Shown in pieces: positions 16,985 to 26,683 of a DNA stretch of 64,000 nt (the stretch's first letter is position 1; each line of letters begins with the position of its first letter). The notes under the pieces were generated by a model. That model saw only the letters and a list, made by a program, of their open reading frames with translations. It was not told where the DNA came from and ran no database searches. Source of the stretch: Prolixibacter sp. SD074 (lineage in GTDB: Bacteria > Bacteroidota > Bacteroidia > Bacteroidales > Prolixibacteraceae); the NCBI RefSeq assembly GCF_009617895.1, contig NZ_BLAW01000001.1:1169001-1233000 (forward strand), read 5' to 3'. The position numbers and the translations under genes are program-made.

Positions 16985-19705
16985 TTATTCCGAAGTAATT
17001 ACCGTGCTTTTCACATTAAAACCTTCCAGTTCAACTTTCGTCTGAGCGTCCTTCATATCTTTGATAGCAAAGTCAACCGTTATGGTTTTCGACTCTCCCG
17101 GAAGCAGCGAGAAATAATTGTCGCTGTAAAATGCAGGACACACCAGGCTGCTGTCGGCTGCGTTGACCACTTTCAGGCGATTAAAAAAAGCCAACTGCCC
17201 GGTTTTATTCGACAGATTTACCGTATAATACCGACGCCCGTTTTCATCCTTCCATTTTGCCGAACAGGTCAGCGTTGCTGGCGTCAGTTGATTCAGGGTT
17301 TCGAAACCGCCTTGCAATGGTCCGCCAACGGTCCACGGTCCTTTGTACGAATCAGTTGACCGCCAGTAGAAAGTGTCGGCAATCAGGCTGTCTTTCGAAT
17401 CGTAAACTTCCAGCTTGATGAAATGAACCGCCGTCAGCTTTTCCGTCGGAAGATCAATTTTCAGGATGTCATTCGCCACAGCATCTTCATCCAGATTGAG
17501 GTGCATTTCCTTTTCCAGCACGGTTGTCATGTCCATATTGATCAGGCGAAAACGAACACGCAGGTTTTTGAAACTTCGATATTCGTCGTTGTAAACACTC
17601 ACCGTATTTTTGATGAAATCGAACTGGGCATGAATCGGCTCGAGCGCGTTCTGTGTAAAATATAGCGCGGCCGTTGGCTCCAGATACCAGTCCCATAAAC
17701 GCGAACAAACCTGCGGCACCGGGCAGTTGTGGTACCAAAACAGTACGCCGGAAGTAAACCGGTCACCGTAATCCAGTTTGTTGTAATTCCAGTTTTCCCA
17801 GAGAGCGCGGTACGCCACTGCCCCGACAAGCTGCCCTTTTTCCGTGTAGTCTTCAATATTTTTCGGGCTCCCATATTGCTCAATGGACGTTTTGTATTTG
17901 GTCGTCATGTTGTGGAAACCATTCCCGTCGTGGTAATCCCACGTCAATTTATTCATCGGCCAGAGATCAGCTTTCGACATCATTTTCCGCAGCGACTCGA
18001 CGACCGGCATGCAGGCTGTTCCGTATTCCGGGCAAAACCCGTCGATGCGACTCCCGCGATCCGAAGCGGAATTGTCGTAATACTGCATCGGGTTTTCATA
18101 TTTATATGGACTGCCGTCGTGTATGCCGCAGCATTCCGATTCAGGCTGGTAGCCGCGCGTACCGTCCAGTTTATTCAGAATCGGTTCAATATCGGGAATC
18201 ACTTTCCGCTCGTTCGAAGCCACATAATAAGCCAGACTCGGATGGTTGCGCAAGCGTTTCACCGTTGAACGGACATTGTTGAAATACACAGCCGTATCGG
18301 CGGGGAAATCGGTATCACCGGTCAGCCAGAACTCGTGCCAGACCAGGAAACCCATTTCGTCGCATAAATCAAAGAAATAATCGGATTCGCTGATGCCGCC
18401 GCCCCACAAACGCAGCATGTTTATTCCCGCCTGTTTCGTGTATCGCAGTTGCGCATAGGTCCGTTCCTTTGAAGTGCGCAGCATGGCTTCGGGAATCCAG
18501 TTTGAGCCGCGAATAAACAGGCGTTTGCCGTTCACGTAAAAAATGCGCGAATAATCGGGCGTGTTGGTATCCGAACGAATGTCGCGAATGCCAAAGCGCC
18601 GGCTGACTTCGTCCGAAACGGTTCCGTCAACTACCACTTTCAATTTCAACGTGTATAAATTTTGAGGTCCTTTGTGAATCGGCCACCAAAGTTTTGGATT
18701 TTCAATAATCAGGTCTTTAAACTCTTCCGGAGATAATCTCACCGTCCTCTTTTCACCCGGCGCCAAGGTAATTTTTTTACTGATGCTGATTTTCGCTTCG
18801 GCAATTTCAGCAGTCAAAGTAACCGTCTTTTTCTCCTGATCGGCATTTTTTAGTTCAACTGAAATTGTTTCGCCGGAAGGCGAAAGCGCCGGAATAGGCA
18901 GACTGGATTTGATAAACGGGTTTTCCAGCGTCACCGGACCGGAAGCAAAAACTTTCACGTTGCGCCAGATTCCGGTATTGCGGTCGCGAATGCCGTCGTA
19001 AAACGTAAAATCCCATCCGGCCGTCATCAGCATGGTTACATTTTTTCCAATCGCGCCATCACCGCCGTTCCTGTTTTCGTTGGGCGCCACGTTGGTCTTC
19101 GAGTGTGCCTTCATGGTTCCGGGATACAAAACCGGTTCCACCGAAACGGCCAGACAGTTTTTGCCACCAATTTGAATGAAATTAGTAACATCGAACTTCT
19201 TTTGCAGAAACATTCCTGTGATATCACCCAACCGATGACCATTCAGCCAGATGTGCGCAATGTAATTGATGCCGTCGAACTGCATCCACACTTTTTTATG
19301 CTGAAAATTCTTGGAGGCATCAAACGTGGTCCGGTACCAAAAATAATAGAAATCGCGTCCTACATCGGCAATATCCGGAATCAGCTTATTGATGCGCATG
19401 TTATTCTGCCCGAAATAAGGTTCAGGAAAAACACCGTTGGCAATCAGGCTGTTCAAAGCAGTGCCCGGAACAATGGCCGGAGCCCACCAGTCGGTTTTGA
19501 AACCGGGTATCGAAATTTCAGCTCCGGAAGCCGATGTTTTGCTTACCCGTTTCATTTGCCACGGGTACGCCTTACCTTTTTCAGGATGTGTGCTCAAAAT
19601 AATCGTTTCTCCACGAGGTTGAGAGATGCACGCCAGCGAAAAAGCAAGGCAACTTAGCACCAGTATAAGTTTGTAGCTATAATTTCGAAAGAAAATTATC
19701 ATCAT
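16985..19705 (-). CDS. Glycoside hydrolase family 2 (exo-beta-glucosaminidase/beta-mannosidase-like)
   Basis: This 906-residue exported enzyme begins with a signal peptide. A sugar-binding jelly roll follows (FYYFWYRTTFDAS, VWMQFDGINYIAHIWLNG), then an Ig-like domain and a TIM barrel. In the barrel, NMLRLWGGGISESDYFFDLCDEMG and VASNERK (general acid/base Glu ~496) are followed by DGFCPEYGT (candidate nucleophile Glu). A C-terminal Ig-like mannosidase-type domain ends the protein. This layout is typical of the CsxA exo-beta-D-glucosaminidase/mannosylglycoprotein endo-mannosidase branch of GH2. With a sulfatase and three oxidoreductases around it, it probably trims beta-linked (amino)sugars from a host or algal glycan; the true substrate is open. 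Confidence 0.88.
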   Translation of the reverse strand: MMIIFFRNYSYKLILVLSCLAFSLACISQPRGETIILSTHPEKGKAYPWQMKRVSKTSASGAEISIPGFKTDWWAPAIVPGTALNSLIANGVFPEPYFGQNNMRINKLIPDIADVGRDFYYFWYRTTFDASKNFQHKKVWMQFDGINYIAHIWLNGHRLGDITGMFLQKKFDVTNFIQIGGKNCLAVSVEPVLYPGTMKAHSKTNVAPNENRNGGDGAIGKNVTMLMTAGWDFTFYDGIRDRNTGIWRNVKVFASGPVTLENPFIKSSLPIPALSPSGETISVELKNADQEKKTVTLTAEIAEAKISISKKITLAPGEKRTVRLSPEEFKDLIIENPKLWWPIHKGPQNLYTLKLKVVVDGTVSDEVSRRFGIRDIRSDTNTPDYSRIFYVNGKRLFIRGSNWIPEAMLRTSKERTYAQLRYTKQAGINMLRLWGGGISESDYFFDLCDEMGFLVWHEFWLTGDTDFPADTAVYFNNVRSTVKRLRNHPSLAYYVASNERKVIPDIEPILNKLDGTRGYQPESECCGIHDGSPYKYENPMQYYDNSASDRGSRIDGFCPEYGTACMPVVESLRKMMSKADLWPMNKLTWDYHDGNGFHNMTTKYKTSIEQYGSPKNIEDYTEKGQLVGAVAYRALWENWNYNKLDYGDRFTSGVLFWYHNCPVPQVCSRLWDWYLEPTAALYFTQNALEPIHAQFDFIKNTVSVYNDEYRSFKNLRVRFRLINMDMTTVLEKEMHLNLDEDAVANDILKIDLPTEKLTAVHFIKLEVYDSKDSLIADTFYWRSTDSYKGPWTVGGPLQGGFETLNQLTPATLTCSAKWKDENGRRYYTVNLSNKTGQLAFFNRLKVVNAADSSLVCPAFYSDNYFSLLPGESKTITVDFAIKDMKDAQTKVELEGFNVKSTVITSE

Positions 19706-19735
19706 CTTTTTATTTGAAGCGATCCGGAAGAAAGC

Positions 19736-21403
19736 TTAGTTATTCAAATCCAAAATTTGTCCGCCCTGCAAAAGCTTTTGCTTCAAATCGGCATACGGAA
19801 TATTTTGCACCGGGCATTGTTCGTCGATGGCCAGAACAGCAGCTGTGGCTGCCGACTGCCCCAGAATCATAAACACGGGTTCCATCCGGATTGATCCATA
19901 AGCAATGTGCGTGGCCGAAACGCAGACCGGAACCAGTAAATTGGTGCACTCGCCGGCTTTCGGAACCAGCGAACCATAAGCAATGTGATACGGATGCGGC
20001 GGCTGAATGCCCAGATCACCTTCGTTTTGCACGTAACCTTCGTCGGTTACGTAGCGCTGCACATTGTGCGAATCCATCGTGTAGGAACCCATTCCAATCG
20101 GTTCCGGAACCACGTGTTTACTCAGCACGTCATTTTCGGTGGTTATATATTCACCCACCATCCGCCGGGCCTCGCGAATATAAAGCTGATGTGGCCAGTT
20201 TCCGTTGTCGGTAAATTCGTCTTTGGCCAGTCCCCAGTTTTTCATTTTATCCCTGATTTCGGCCGGAACACGCGGATTGTGAGCTACGTAATAAAGCAGC
20301 CCTTTCTGGTAATTCTCATGCTCCTGAATAATTCCTTCCCGCCGGGCATACGACGCTTCCGGATAATCGTAATTCATCCCGATGTTATCACTGCTGAAAG
20401 GCCCGTGATTGTTGGTATCTGTTTTCCGGTTGGGAATCATGTCGAACTTGTTGAACCACTCGCGCCATCCGGCGTCAAACACACGTCCGAGCAATTCGTA
20501 ATCTTTCGGATCGTAATTTTCAGGCTTCGGAAATGGCACGCGGTTTTCAGGAAGATTGCTCATACAAAGCCGGAAACAATACGCCTGAATTTTATGATCG
20601 CCGCTACAGTTCGGGCCGGGCTTGTCCGCCGAAATTTTGGGAAGCAACCCGCTCGACGGGTCGCCCGGAACTATGTACGGATCAATGTTATTCCTGAAAT
20701 GATGACCGTGCTGAAATACTCCGGCCTGCACACCATCCCAGGTCTCATTATATTCCGAGCAAGCCTCTCGCCCAACGCGATACGAAACTCCTGCCGCAGC
20801 CATCAAATCACCTTCGTACGTTGCGTCAATAAACATTTTGCCGGAAAAGATATTACCGGAAAGTGTTTTAAATGAAACGATTTTGCCGTTTTCTCTTACC
20901 AATCCACTATTCCGGTCAAGCCATTCGTCGCGCAAAACCCTGATTTTATTTTCAGCAATAAAATCTTCAAAAACCTTTTCGGCAACATGCGGCTCAAAAA
21001 CCCACATGGTTCGATTTTCGCCGTCAATTGCCGGCGTTCCCTGTCCCTTGTTTCCATATTCCGAATGCTTTTGCCAGTTCCAGGCCGCAGAATCATTGTA
21101 ATGCAACCAAATCCGGTGATAAAATTCACGGGCAATCCCACCGATGGTTGATTTGTCGCCAGTATCGGTAAATCCCAGTCCATTGGAGGTAAGTCCACCC
21201 AAATGAGTATCCGGAGAAACGACGATTACTGTTTTTCCTGAATGAGCCACCTCAACCGCAGCAGTTACCGCGGCTGACGTTCCTCCATAAATGACAACAT
21301 CGGCTTTTTGAACTGAATCATCATTTTTGCAGGAAAAAAAAGCCAGCAAAAAAATGGATGGAATAAAAGCAAGATTTTTAAAGAAGTTGAAGCGCTTTTT
21401 CAT
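19736..21403 (-). CDS. Secreted FAD-dependent oxidoreductase (PF12831-type), copy 2
   Basis: This paralogue has a lipoprotein-type signal (LLAFFSCKN) and the FAD loop VVIYGGTSAAVTAAVEVA, whose third glycine is replaced by alanine. It also has GGLTSNGLGFTDTG and the C-terminal [19 protein letters not shown]. The DSHNVQRYV motif keeps only one His of the pair found in copies 1 and 3, so the copies may differ in substrate. It shares the long central region with the other two ([15 protein letters not shown] motif, [18 protein letters not shown]). It starts 98 bases after the sulfatase stop and runs into GH2 with a 30-base gap. Confidence 0.88.
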   Translation of the reverse strand: MKKRFNFFKNLAFIPSIFLLAFFSCKNDDSVQKADVVIYGGTSAAVTAAVEVAHSGKTVIVVSPDTHLGGLTSNGLGFTDTGDKSTIGGIAREFYHRIWLHYNDSAAWNWQKHSEYGNKGQGTPAIDGENRTMWVFEPHVAEKVFEDFIAENKIRVLRDEWLDRNSGLVRENGKIVSFKTLSGNIFSGKMFIDATYEGDLMAAAGVSYRVGREACSEYNETWDGVQAGVFQHGHHFRNNIDPYIVPGDPSSGLLPKISADKPGPNCSGDHKIQAYCFRLCMSNLPENRVPFPKPENYDPKDYELLGRVFDAGWREWFNKFDMIPNRKTDTNNHGPFSSDNIGMNYDYPEASYARREGIIQEHENYQKGLLYYVAHNPRVPAEIRDKMKNWGLAKDEFTDNGNWPHQLYIREARRMVGEYITTENDVLSKHVVPEPIGMGSYTMDSHNVQRYVTDEGYVQNEGDLGIQPPHPYHIAYGSLVPKAGECTNLLVPVCVSATHIAYGSIRMEPVFMILGQSAATAAVLAIDEQCPVQNIPYADLKQKLLQGGQILDLNN

Positions 21404-21500
21404 AGATATGGTTTAGGTTACTCATTTAAGAATTATTATCTTTTACAATTTAACGGTTGAATCACTTTTCTTCAAGTGTTTCTGTTTTTTGGTATTTCTG

Positions 21501-22970
21501 CTATAAATGTCCCGGTGGTCGTCTGTTTTTTCCGGGAGCTCCGGTCAGATCATCCCCCAAATCTTCGCGGGCTTGTTCCGCCACCTTTTCCAGTTCCTGA
21601 ACCGTATCCGGATAGAGCGTTTGCACATCGTAACGTTCGCCGGGATCACGACGCATGTCATAAAGGGCCAGTCCTGTTTCACGGTTAACTGTTTTACCGG
21701 GATAGCCATCCTTGCCGGGCAAAACCCCCTCATACGAACGATGTTGGTGTGGAAATACCAGTTTCCAGCTTCCTTCCCGAACAGCTTCCAGACTATTTTT
21801 TTGATAATAGTAATACAAAAATTTGCGGGGGTTGGCATTCGGAATTCCTTTCATCAAGGGCAGAATATTCACCCCGTCGATCTTTTTTTCCGGAAGTGGC
21901 GAACCGGTAATTTGAGCAAGCGTGGGCAGAATATCAATGGTGCAGGCCATTTCGTTGCATACGATTCCCGCGGGGATAACGCCCGGCCATTTCATGATGC
22001 AAGGTTCACGCTGGCCGCCCTCGAAACTTGTTCCTTTCCCTTCGCGCAGGGCTCCGGTTGAACCGGCATGGTTGCCAAAATTGATCCAGGGCCCGTTATC
22101 CGAAGTAAAAATAACGAGGGTGTTGGAACTCAGATTATTCTCTTCCAGCGTCTTTAATATTTGTCCAACCGACCAATCCAGTTCCATGACCACATCGCCG
22201 TAAAGTCCCTGTTTGCTTTTCCCTTTAAATTTGTCAGACACGGCAATGGGAACATGTGGCATCGAATGCGCCAGGTACAGGAAAAAGGGATGATCTTTGT
22301 TTTTCCGGATGAACTTCACGGCCTCTTCCGTGTAAAGGGTTGTAAGCTGGCCCATATCATCGAGGTTGCGAATCTCCCGGATTGTTTTGTTTCCCCGGAT
22401 CAGCGGCAACGGCGGATAGTTGCCCGGACGCTGATGGTTCTCCTGAGTCACGGGCGTCCCGTCGTAATTTACCGGCCACATGTCGTTGGAATACGGAAGT
22501 CCGAGGAATTCATCGAAGCCCTGTTGCAAAGGCAGGAATTTTTGAGCATCGCCCAAATGCCATTTGCCAATGGCTTCCGACCGGTATCCCCGTTTTTTTA
22601 ATAACTCAGGGATGATTTCCTCATCCGGGTTCAGCCCTGTTTTTGATCCCGGGAAAAATGCGCCGTGAATACCGATCCGGTTGGGATAGCATCCCGTGAG
22701 GATGGCTGCCCGAGAAGCGGAACAGACCGCCTGTGCCGCATAGAAATTGGTAAAACGGGCCCCATTGGCAGCCATTCCATCCAGGTTCGGGGTCTTATAC
22801 TGGGTGGCCCCATAGCAGCTCAGGTCACCATAGCCCATGTCATCCACGAAGATTAATACGACGTTGGGCTTGCTGTTTGTCGGTAAATTTTGGGCCGGAA
22901 GGTTTTTGGGCGAAATACTCATCGCACCTAACCCTGCCATTCCCAATAGTATTTTTGATTTCAGTTCCAT
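21501..22970 (-). CDS. Exported arylsulfatase (S1 family)
   Basis: A signal peptide precedes NVVLIFVDDMGYGDLSCYG, which brings the two calcium-ligand aspartates. VCSASRAAILTG (~82-93) is the C-x-A-x-R sulfatase signature whose cysteine becomes formylglycine. Because this residue is Cys, maturation needs an anSME- or FGE-type enzyme, not seen in the window. AIGKWHLG and TSDNGPW are further active-site motifs. It removes sulfate esters from a glycan in the periplasm. One base separates its start from the stop of the upstream FAD-oxidoreductase gene, so they are cotranscribed. The carbohydrate specificity subfamily cannot be told by eye. Confidence 0.92.
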   Translation of the reverse strand: MELKSKILLGMAGLGAMSISPKNLPAQNLPTNSKPNVVLIFVDDMGYGDLSCYGATQYKTPNLDGMAANGARFTNFYAAQAVCSASRAAILTGCYPNRIGIHGAFFPGSKTGLNPDEEIIPELLKKRGYRSEAIGKWHLGDAQKFLPLQQGFDEFLGLPYSNDMWPVNYDGTPVTQENHQRPGNYPPLPLIRGNKTIREIRNLDDMGQLTTLYTEEAVKFIRKNKDHPFFLYLAHSMPHVPIAVSDKFKGKSKQGLYGDVVMELDWSVGQILKTLEENNLSSNTLVIFTSDNGPWINFGNHAGSTGALREGKGTSFEGGQREPCIMKWPGVIPAGIVCNEMACTIDILPTLAQITGSPLPEKKIDGVNILPLMKGIPNANPRKFLYYYYQKNSLEAVREGSWKLVFPHQHRSYEGVLPGKDGYPGKTVNRETGLALYDMRRDPGERYDVQTLYPDTVQELEKVAEQAREDLGDDLTGAPGKNRRPPGHL

Positions 22971-22971
22971 A

Positions 22972-24729
22972 TTATTGATTGTTTTTAAGTTTTAATAATT
23001 GATGGTCTTTTATCAGTTGTTCCCTGATAATTGTATAATCCAAATCCTGTGGACAGGTATTGCGGTCGATGGCAAGCGAAGCTATGGTTGCAGCCGATTG
23101 TCCCAGAATCATGAAAACCGGTTCCATCCGGATGGAACCAAAGGCAATGTGCGAGCTCGATACACATACCGGAACAATGAGGTTCTGGCATTCATCTCGC
23201 TTCGGCAATATAATTTCCATTGGAATTTCGTACGATTTGTGTGGTTCCAGAAAATTACCTTCATTGATCACTTCCCCGTTATATACAACCCGCTGCACAT
23301 GGTGCGAATCAGGGCCGTAAGAAGCCAGGCCTATTGAATTCTCTTTGGCAACATTCTCCTGGCAATCGTGCTGTGTCAATACATATTCGCCAATCATCCG
23401 GCGTGTTTCGCGAATGTACAACTGAGGCGTCCAATGACCGGTTTTTGCATATTCATCTTTAGGCAAGCCGTATTGCAACATTTCCCGGCGAATGGATTCC
23501 GACAAACGGAGATCATGACCAAGGAAATAGAACAGGCCAATAGTGAAATCATAATGTGCCTGCCAAATCCTTTCACGTGTGGCATAATCCCCTTCTGGAT
23601 AATCCCAGTTCATTCCGTTGTAATCTGTGGAGAACGGGCAGCCGTGGCCGCCATCGTTGATATCCGTTTTCAGGTTTGGCATCGGGCTGATTGTCAGCAT
23701 TTGCATGATGGACTTTAGTTGTTTTGCCCGGATATAGCGGTACAACAATTCATAAGTCAGCGGATCATAATTCGCGGGCTTTTTGATGGGAAGTTTATTC
23801 AAACTGTCGGTCGTCAGGCAAACCCTGAAATTGTAGGCCTGGATTTTTTTATCGCCTTGTCCGGGAGTCCCCATGGGGACATTTTGAATGGTCGGGAGCA
23901 GGTTCCCGTTTTCATCGTAAGGAGAAACATCCGGGCCGAAGAACTGCTTGGGCTGCCTCACTTTAATGGTCGGTCCTAAAACCCCTGCCAGTGGTTCGTG
24001 ATACGTATCGCGGCTTTCGCGTCCAACCCGGTAGCTCACTCCGACCAAAGCCATTAGGTCGCCCTGATAGGAAGCATCGATAAAAATTTTGGCCTTGTAA
24101 AGACGACCGGATTCCATCCTGATTTCCCTGATTTTTCCATCTTTTTTCAAAATACCATGTTGCAGGTCGAGACGCTCGTTGCAAACCACCTCAATCGGGG
24201 TAGGCGCCGAATCAATCATCTGCCGAAAAATGGTTTCAGCCACATGCGGCTCGAACGTCCACATGGGGCCATCTTTCCCTATCCTGTGGTTCCCGCGCAT
24301 TCTGGATTTGTAAGCAGAAAAGCTTTCTGCTTTCCAGACTGAATCGACCTGATAATATTGATAAACTTTCTGAAAAAATTCCCTGGACAAGCCGCCGATG
24401 ATTTCCTCATTCCCGATGTCTGACCAGCCCAGTCCTCCACTCATGGCACCCCCGAGTCGATTTCCCGGTTCAATGATCAAAGCCTTCTTTCCCATTTCTG
24501 AAGCCTGAATGGCTGCTATGATCCCGGCAGGTGTGCCTCCGTAAACAGCGATATCATATACTCCGGCTGTTTGCGAATCTCCCTGATGAGCCGGAATTTC
24601 GTCCGCATTGAGAATTTCAGCCACTGAGATATGCGTAAAAAAAAGACTCCAAAAAACAGTCAGGACGATGATCCCAAATTGGGATTTATGCCGGCGAGAC
24701 ACGTTGGAAATGTATTTCAATATCAACAT
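22972..24729 (-). CDS. Secreted FAD-dependent oxidoreductase (PF12831-type), copy 3
   Basis: This is the largest of the three paralogues (585 residues). A cleavable signal peptide around residues 15-40 precedes the FAD loop YDIAVYGGTPAGIIAAIQAS, then GGAMSGGLGWSDIG and the C-terminal [31 protein letters not shown] keeps the His-His pair. It shares LYIRETRRMIGEYVLTQ with the others but has its own insert near residues 255-275. It is the first intact enzyme gene after SusD and is followed at one base by the sulfatase, which suggests it acts early in the pathway. The electron acceptor is unknown. Confidence 0.88.
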   Translation of the reverse strand: MLILKYISNVSRRHKSQFGIIVLTVFWSLFFTHISVAEILNADEIPAHQGDSQTAGVYDIAVYGGTPAGIIAAIQASEMGKKALIIEPGNRLGGAMSGGLGWSDIGNEEIIGGLSREFFQKVYQYYQVDSVWKAESFSAYKSRMRGNHRIGKDGPMWTFEPHVAETIFRQMIDSAPTPIEVVCNERLDLQHGILKKDGKIREIRMESGRLYKAKIFIDASYQGDLMALVGVSYRVGRESRDTYHEPLAGVLGPTIKVRQPKQFFGPDVSPYDENGNLLPTIQNVPMGTPGQGDKKIQAYNFRVCLTTDSLNKLPIKKPANYDPLTYELLYRYIRAKQLKSIMQMLTISPMPNLKTDINDGGHGCPFSTDYNGMNWDYPEGDYATRERIWQAHYDFTIGLFYFLGHDLRLSESIRREMLQYGLPKDEYAKTGHWTPQLYIRETRRMIGEYVLTQHDCQENVAKENSIGLASYGPDSHHVQRVVYNGEVINEGNFLEPHKSYEIPMEIILPKRDECQNLIVPVCVSSSHIAFGSIRMEPVFMILGQSAATIASLAIDRNTCPQDLDYTIIREQLIKDHQLLKLKNNQ

Positions 24730-24774
24730 TTTATCTTGTTTATTTCTGATTTCCGTTGGGATGTGATCTCACAT

Positions 24775-25050
24775 TTAATAAATATTCGTGAATCGGTTGG
24801 ACATGGTTTTGTCATGTTCCAATATTTTTTCAGCCAGAGAATCGGAGTCTCCATATTTTCGCTGAATTTTTCTCAATTCGACAGTCAGTGAATCCCTCAC
24901 ATGTTGGTATGCCGGATTATTGTATACATTTTGCATTTCTTCCGGATCCTTTTTAAGGTCATACAGTTCCCATTCGTCTATATCGTAGTAGAAATGGACC
25001 AGTTTATAGCGCTCGGTCCGGATACCATAATGCCGTTTTACCAATGCGTT
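24775..25050 (-). pseudogene. 3' remnant of a second sulfatase gene
   Basis: About 88 residues match only the C-terminal end of a sulfatase. The recognisable part is VKRHYGIRTERYKLVHFYYD, then DEWELYDLKKDPEEMQNVYNN, the usual strand pair that closes S1 sulfatases. The catalytic N-terminal 400 residues are missing, and the frame upstream of ~25045 turns into unrelated hydrophobic sequence before an ATG at 25122. It lies between susD and the third FAD-oxidoreductase gene, so the locus once had two sulfatases. Confidence 0.8.
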
Positions 25051-25207
25051 TGATATGTTAGAGACCATTGAAATTAACTTTGACAATTGGTTCAGAAGAC
25101 ACAGGTACAAATTAAAGCCCAATGTTCATATCGGAAGATTTGAACATTGAGCAACAATATATTTTGAGAGAGTTGGTTGCCGATTTCAGTCCGGCAACAA
25201 TTTAGTT

Positions 25208-26671
25208 TTAATATCCAGGATTCTGGTCTGCCTGGCTGATTTCTGAATTGTTATTTATTTCATTTTCCGGTATGGGCCATAGCATGCGTGCATCAATCAC
25301 TGTTTTACCTACTGCAGCAAATGCCTCTTTTACCTTTCCGGTCCGTTTGAGGTCAAACCAACGCCTCCTTTCCAGAAGGAATTCGTGCGCTCTTTCCTGT
25401 ATAACTGAATCAACAAACTGAGTTTCGGTCATTCCTGCAGCATAGTCTACTGGTGACGGGCTGGCAGGATCGTATCCGTACGCCCTTCTTTTAATCATAT
25501 TCAGTCGTTCAAGTGCCAGCGCCGATGGGCCTCCGTCTGCCCGACATGATGCTTCAGCATAAAACAGAAAGGCTTCGGCATAACGGTAGATGGGAACGCT
25601 GTAAATACTTAATCCATTTTCATTGGTAATGAATTTTTTGAAAAGAACTGGTGTAGTTGACGGCAGAGATACCCAATTTCCATCTACATCCTGAATCTTC
25701 CGGTACAAATTAAACTTTTTCCTAAGGTCATTATTATTCCAACTTTTCCCAATGATTGAATTACCTGCAGTATCCGGTACCCAGGCGTAATATCCAGTAC
25801 TACCGTAGTTATAAGGGTAATCGCCGCCCCTGTGCAAATAAATTGGGATTGTGGAAGTAATATTCTCGGAATAATGTACGGACATGATATCTTCTGAACT
25901 GGTTTCTGAACCGAAGATTTGATAGAAATCGTCCGGTTTCCGGACAGTTACCAAAGAATACATCCTGCTGTTAATCACATCATCTGCTTCTTTTGCTGCG
26001 TCTGCCCAATCTCCCGTGGTGAGATAAACATGAGCCAACAGCATTTTTGCGGCCCACTTCGAAGCTCGTCCGGTTTCAGCCCCAACCGACTCAGGTAGTC
26101 CTGCTTCAGCAACTTTCGCGTCAGAAACAATGAGATCGTACACATCGCTTACAGGAGACCGCGGAACGTTTAAATCAGACAAATCGGTGCTTTCCTTCGT
26201 TTTAAGCGGTACCGCTCCCCATCCCCTGACGAGTTCAAAATAAGCCATTGCACGTAAAAAATGTGCTTCTGCAAGAATTCTTGTTTGCACATCCGGGCTG
26301 ATATCGGCAATGTTCGGCACATTGTCCAGAACACTATTCGCCCGATCAATAGCCTGATAAAGAGACGCCCAGCTCGAACCAGCCCTGTTTATATTTTGCC
26401 GATCCAAAACCTTACTCATATCGGAGACAGGAGCCTGGGAGCCTCTCCCGTTCAGGTAATCGCCTTGAAGAGCCACCGTCAGGTAGTATGTTATTCCTCC
26501 ATAGTAATCAGGAGTAAGTGAAGAGTAGGCACCATTGATCGCCCCCTGGGCATCCGCCTCACTCTGAAAATAGTTTGCTCTCGAGACAAAATCTTTGGGA
26601 ACTTCGTCCAGCATATTTTTGCACGAGCCAAATAAAATTGTCAATAGAATATAGAATACTATCTTTTTCAT
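25208..26671 (-). CDS. susD: SusD/RagB-family glycan-binding lipoprotein
   Basis: The lipoprotein signal ends at FGSCKNMLDE (lipidated Cys ~17). The N-terminal TPR-like SusD fold is seen in FQSEADAQGAINGAYSSL and ILAEAHFLRAMAYFELVRGWGAVPL. The C-terminal RagB block includes FLLERRRWFDLKRTGK and WPIPENEINNN. SusD-type lids sit on SusC outside the outer membrane and capture oligosaccharides. The 12-base gap after susC is standard for the pair. The ligand cannot be predicted from sequence by eye. Confidence 0.96.
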   Translation of the reverse strand: MKKIVFYILLTILFGSCKNMLDEVPKDFVSRANYFQSEADAQGAINGAYSSLTPDYYGGITYYLTVALQGDYLNGRGSQAPVSDMSKVLDRQNINRAGSSWASLYQAIDRANSVLDNVPNIADISPDVQTRILAEAHFLRAMAYFELVRGWGAVPLKTKESTDLSDLNVPRSPVSDVYDLIVSDAKVAEAGLPESVGAETGRASKWAAKMLLAHVYLTTGDWADAAKEADDVINSRMYSLVTVRKPDDFYQIFGSETSSEDIMSVHYSENITSTIPIYLHRGGDYPYNYGSTGYYAWVPDTAGNSIIGKSWNNNDLRKKFNLYRKIQDVDGNWVSLPSTTPVLFKKFITNENGLSIYSVPIYRYAEAFLFYAEASCRADGGPSALALERLNMIKRRAYGYDPASPSPVDYAAGMTETQFVDSVIQERAHEFLLERRRWFDLKRTGKVKEAFAAVGKTVIDARMLWPIPENEINNNSEISQADQNPGY

Positions 26672-26683
26672 GTCTTTCCGGTT

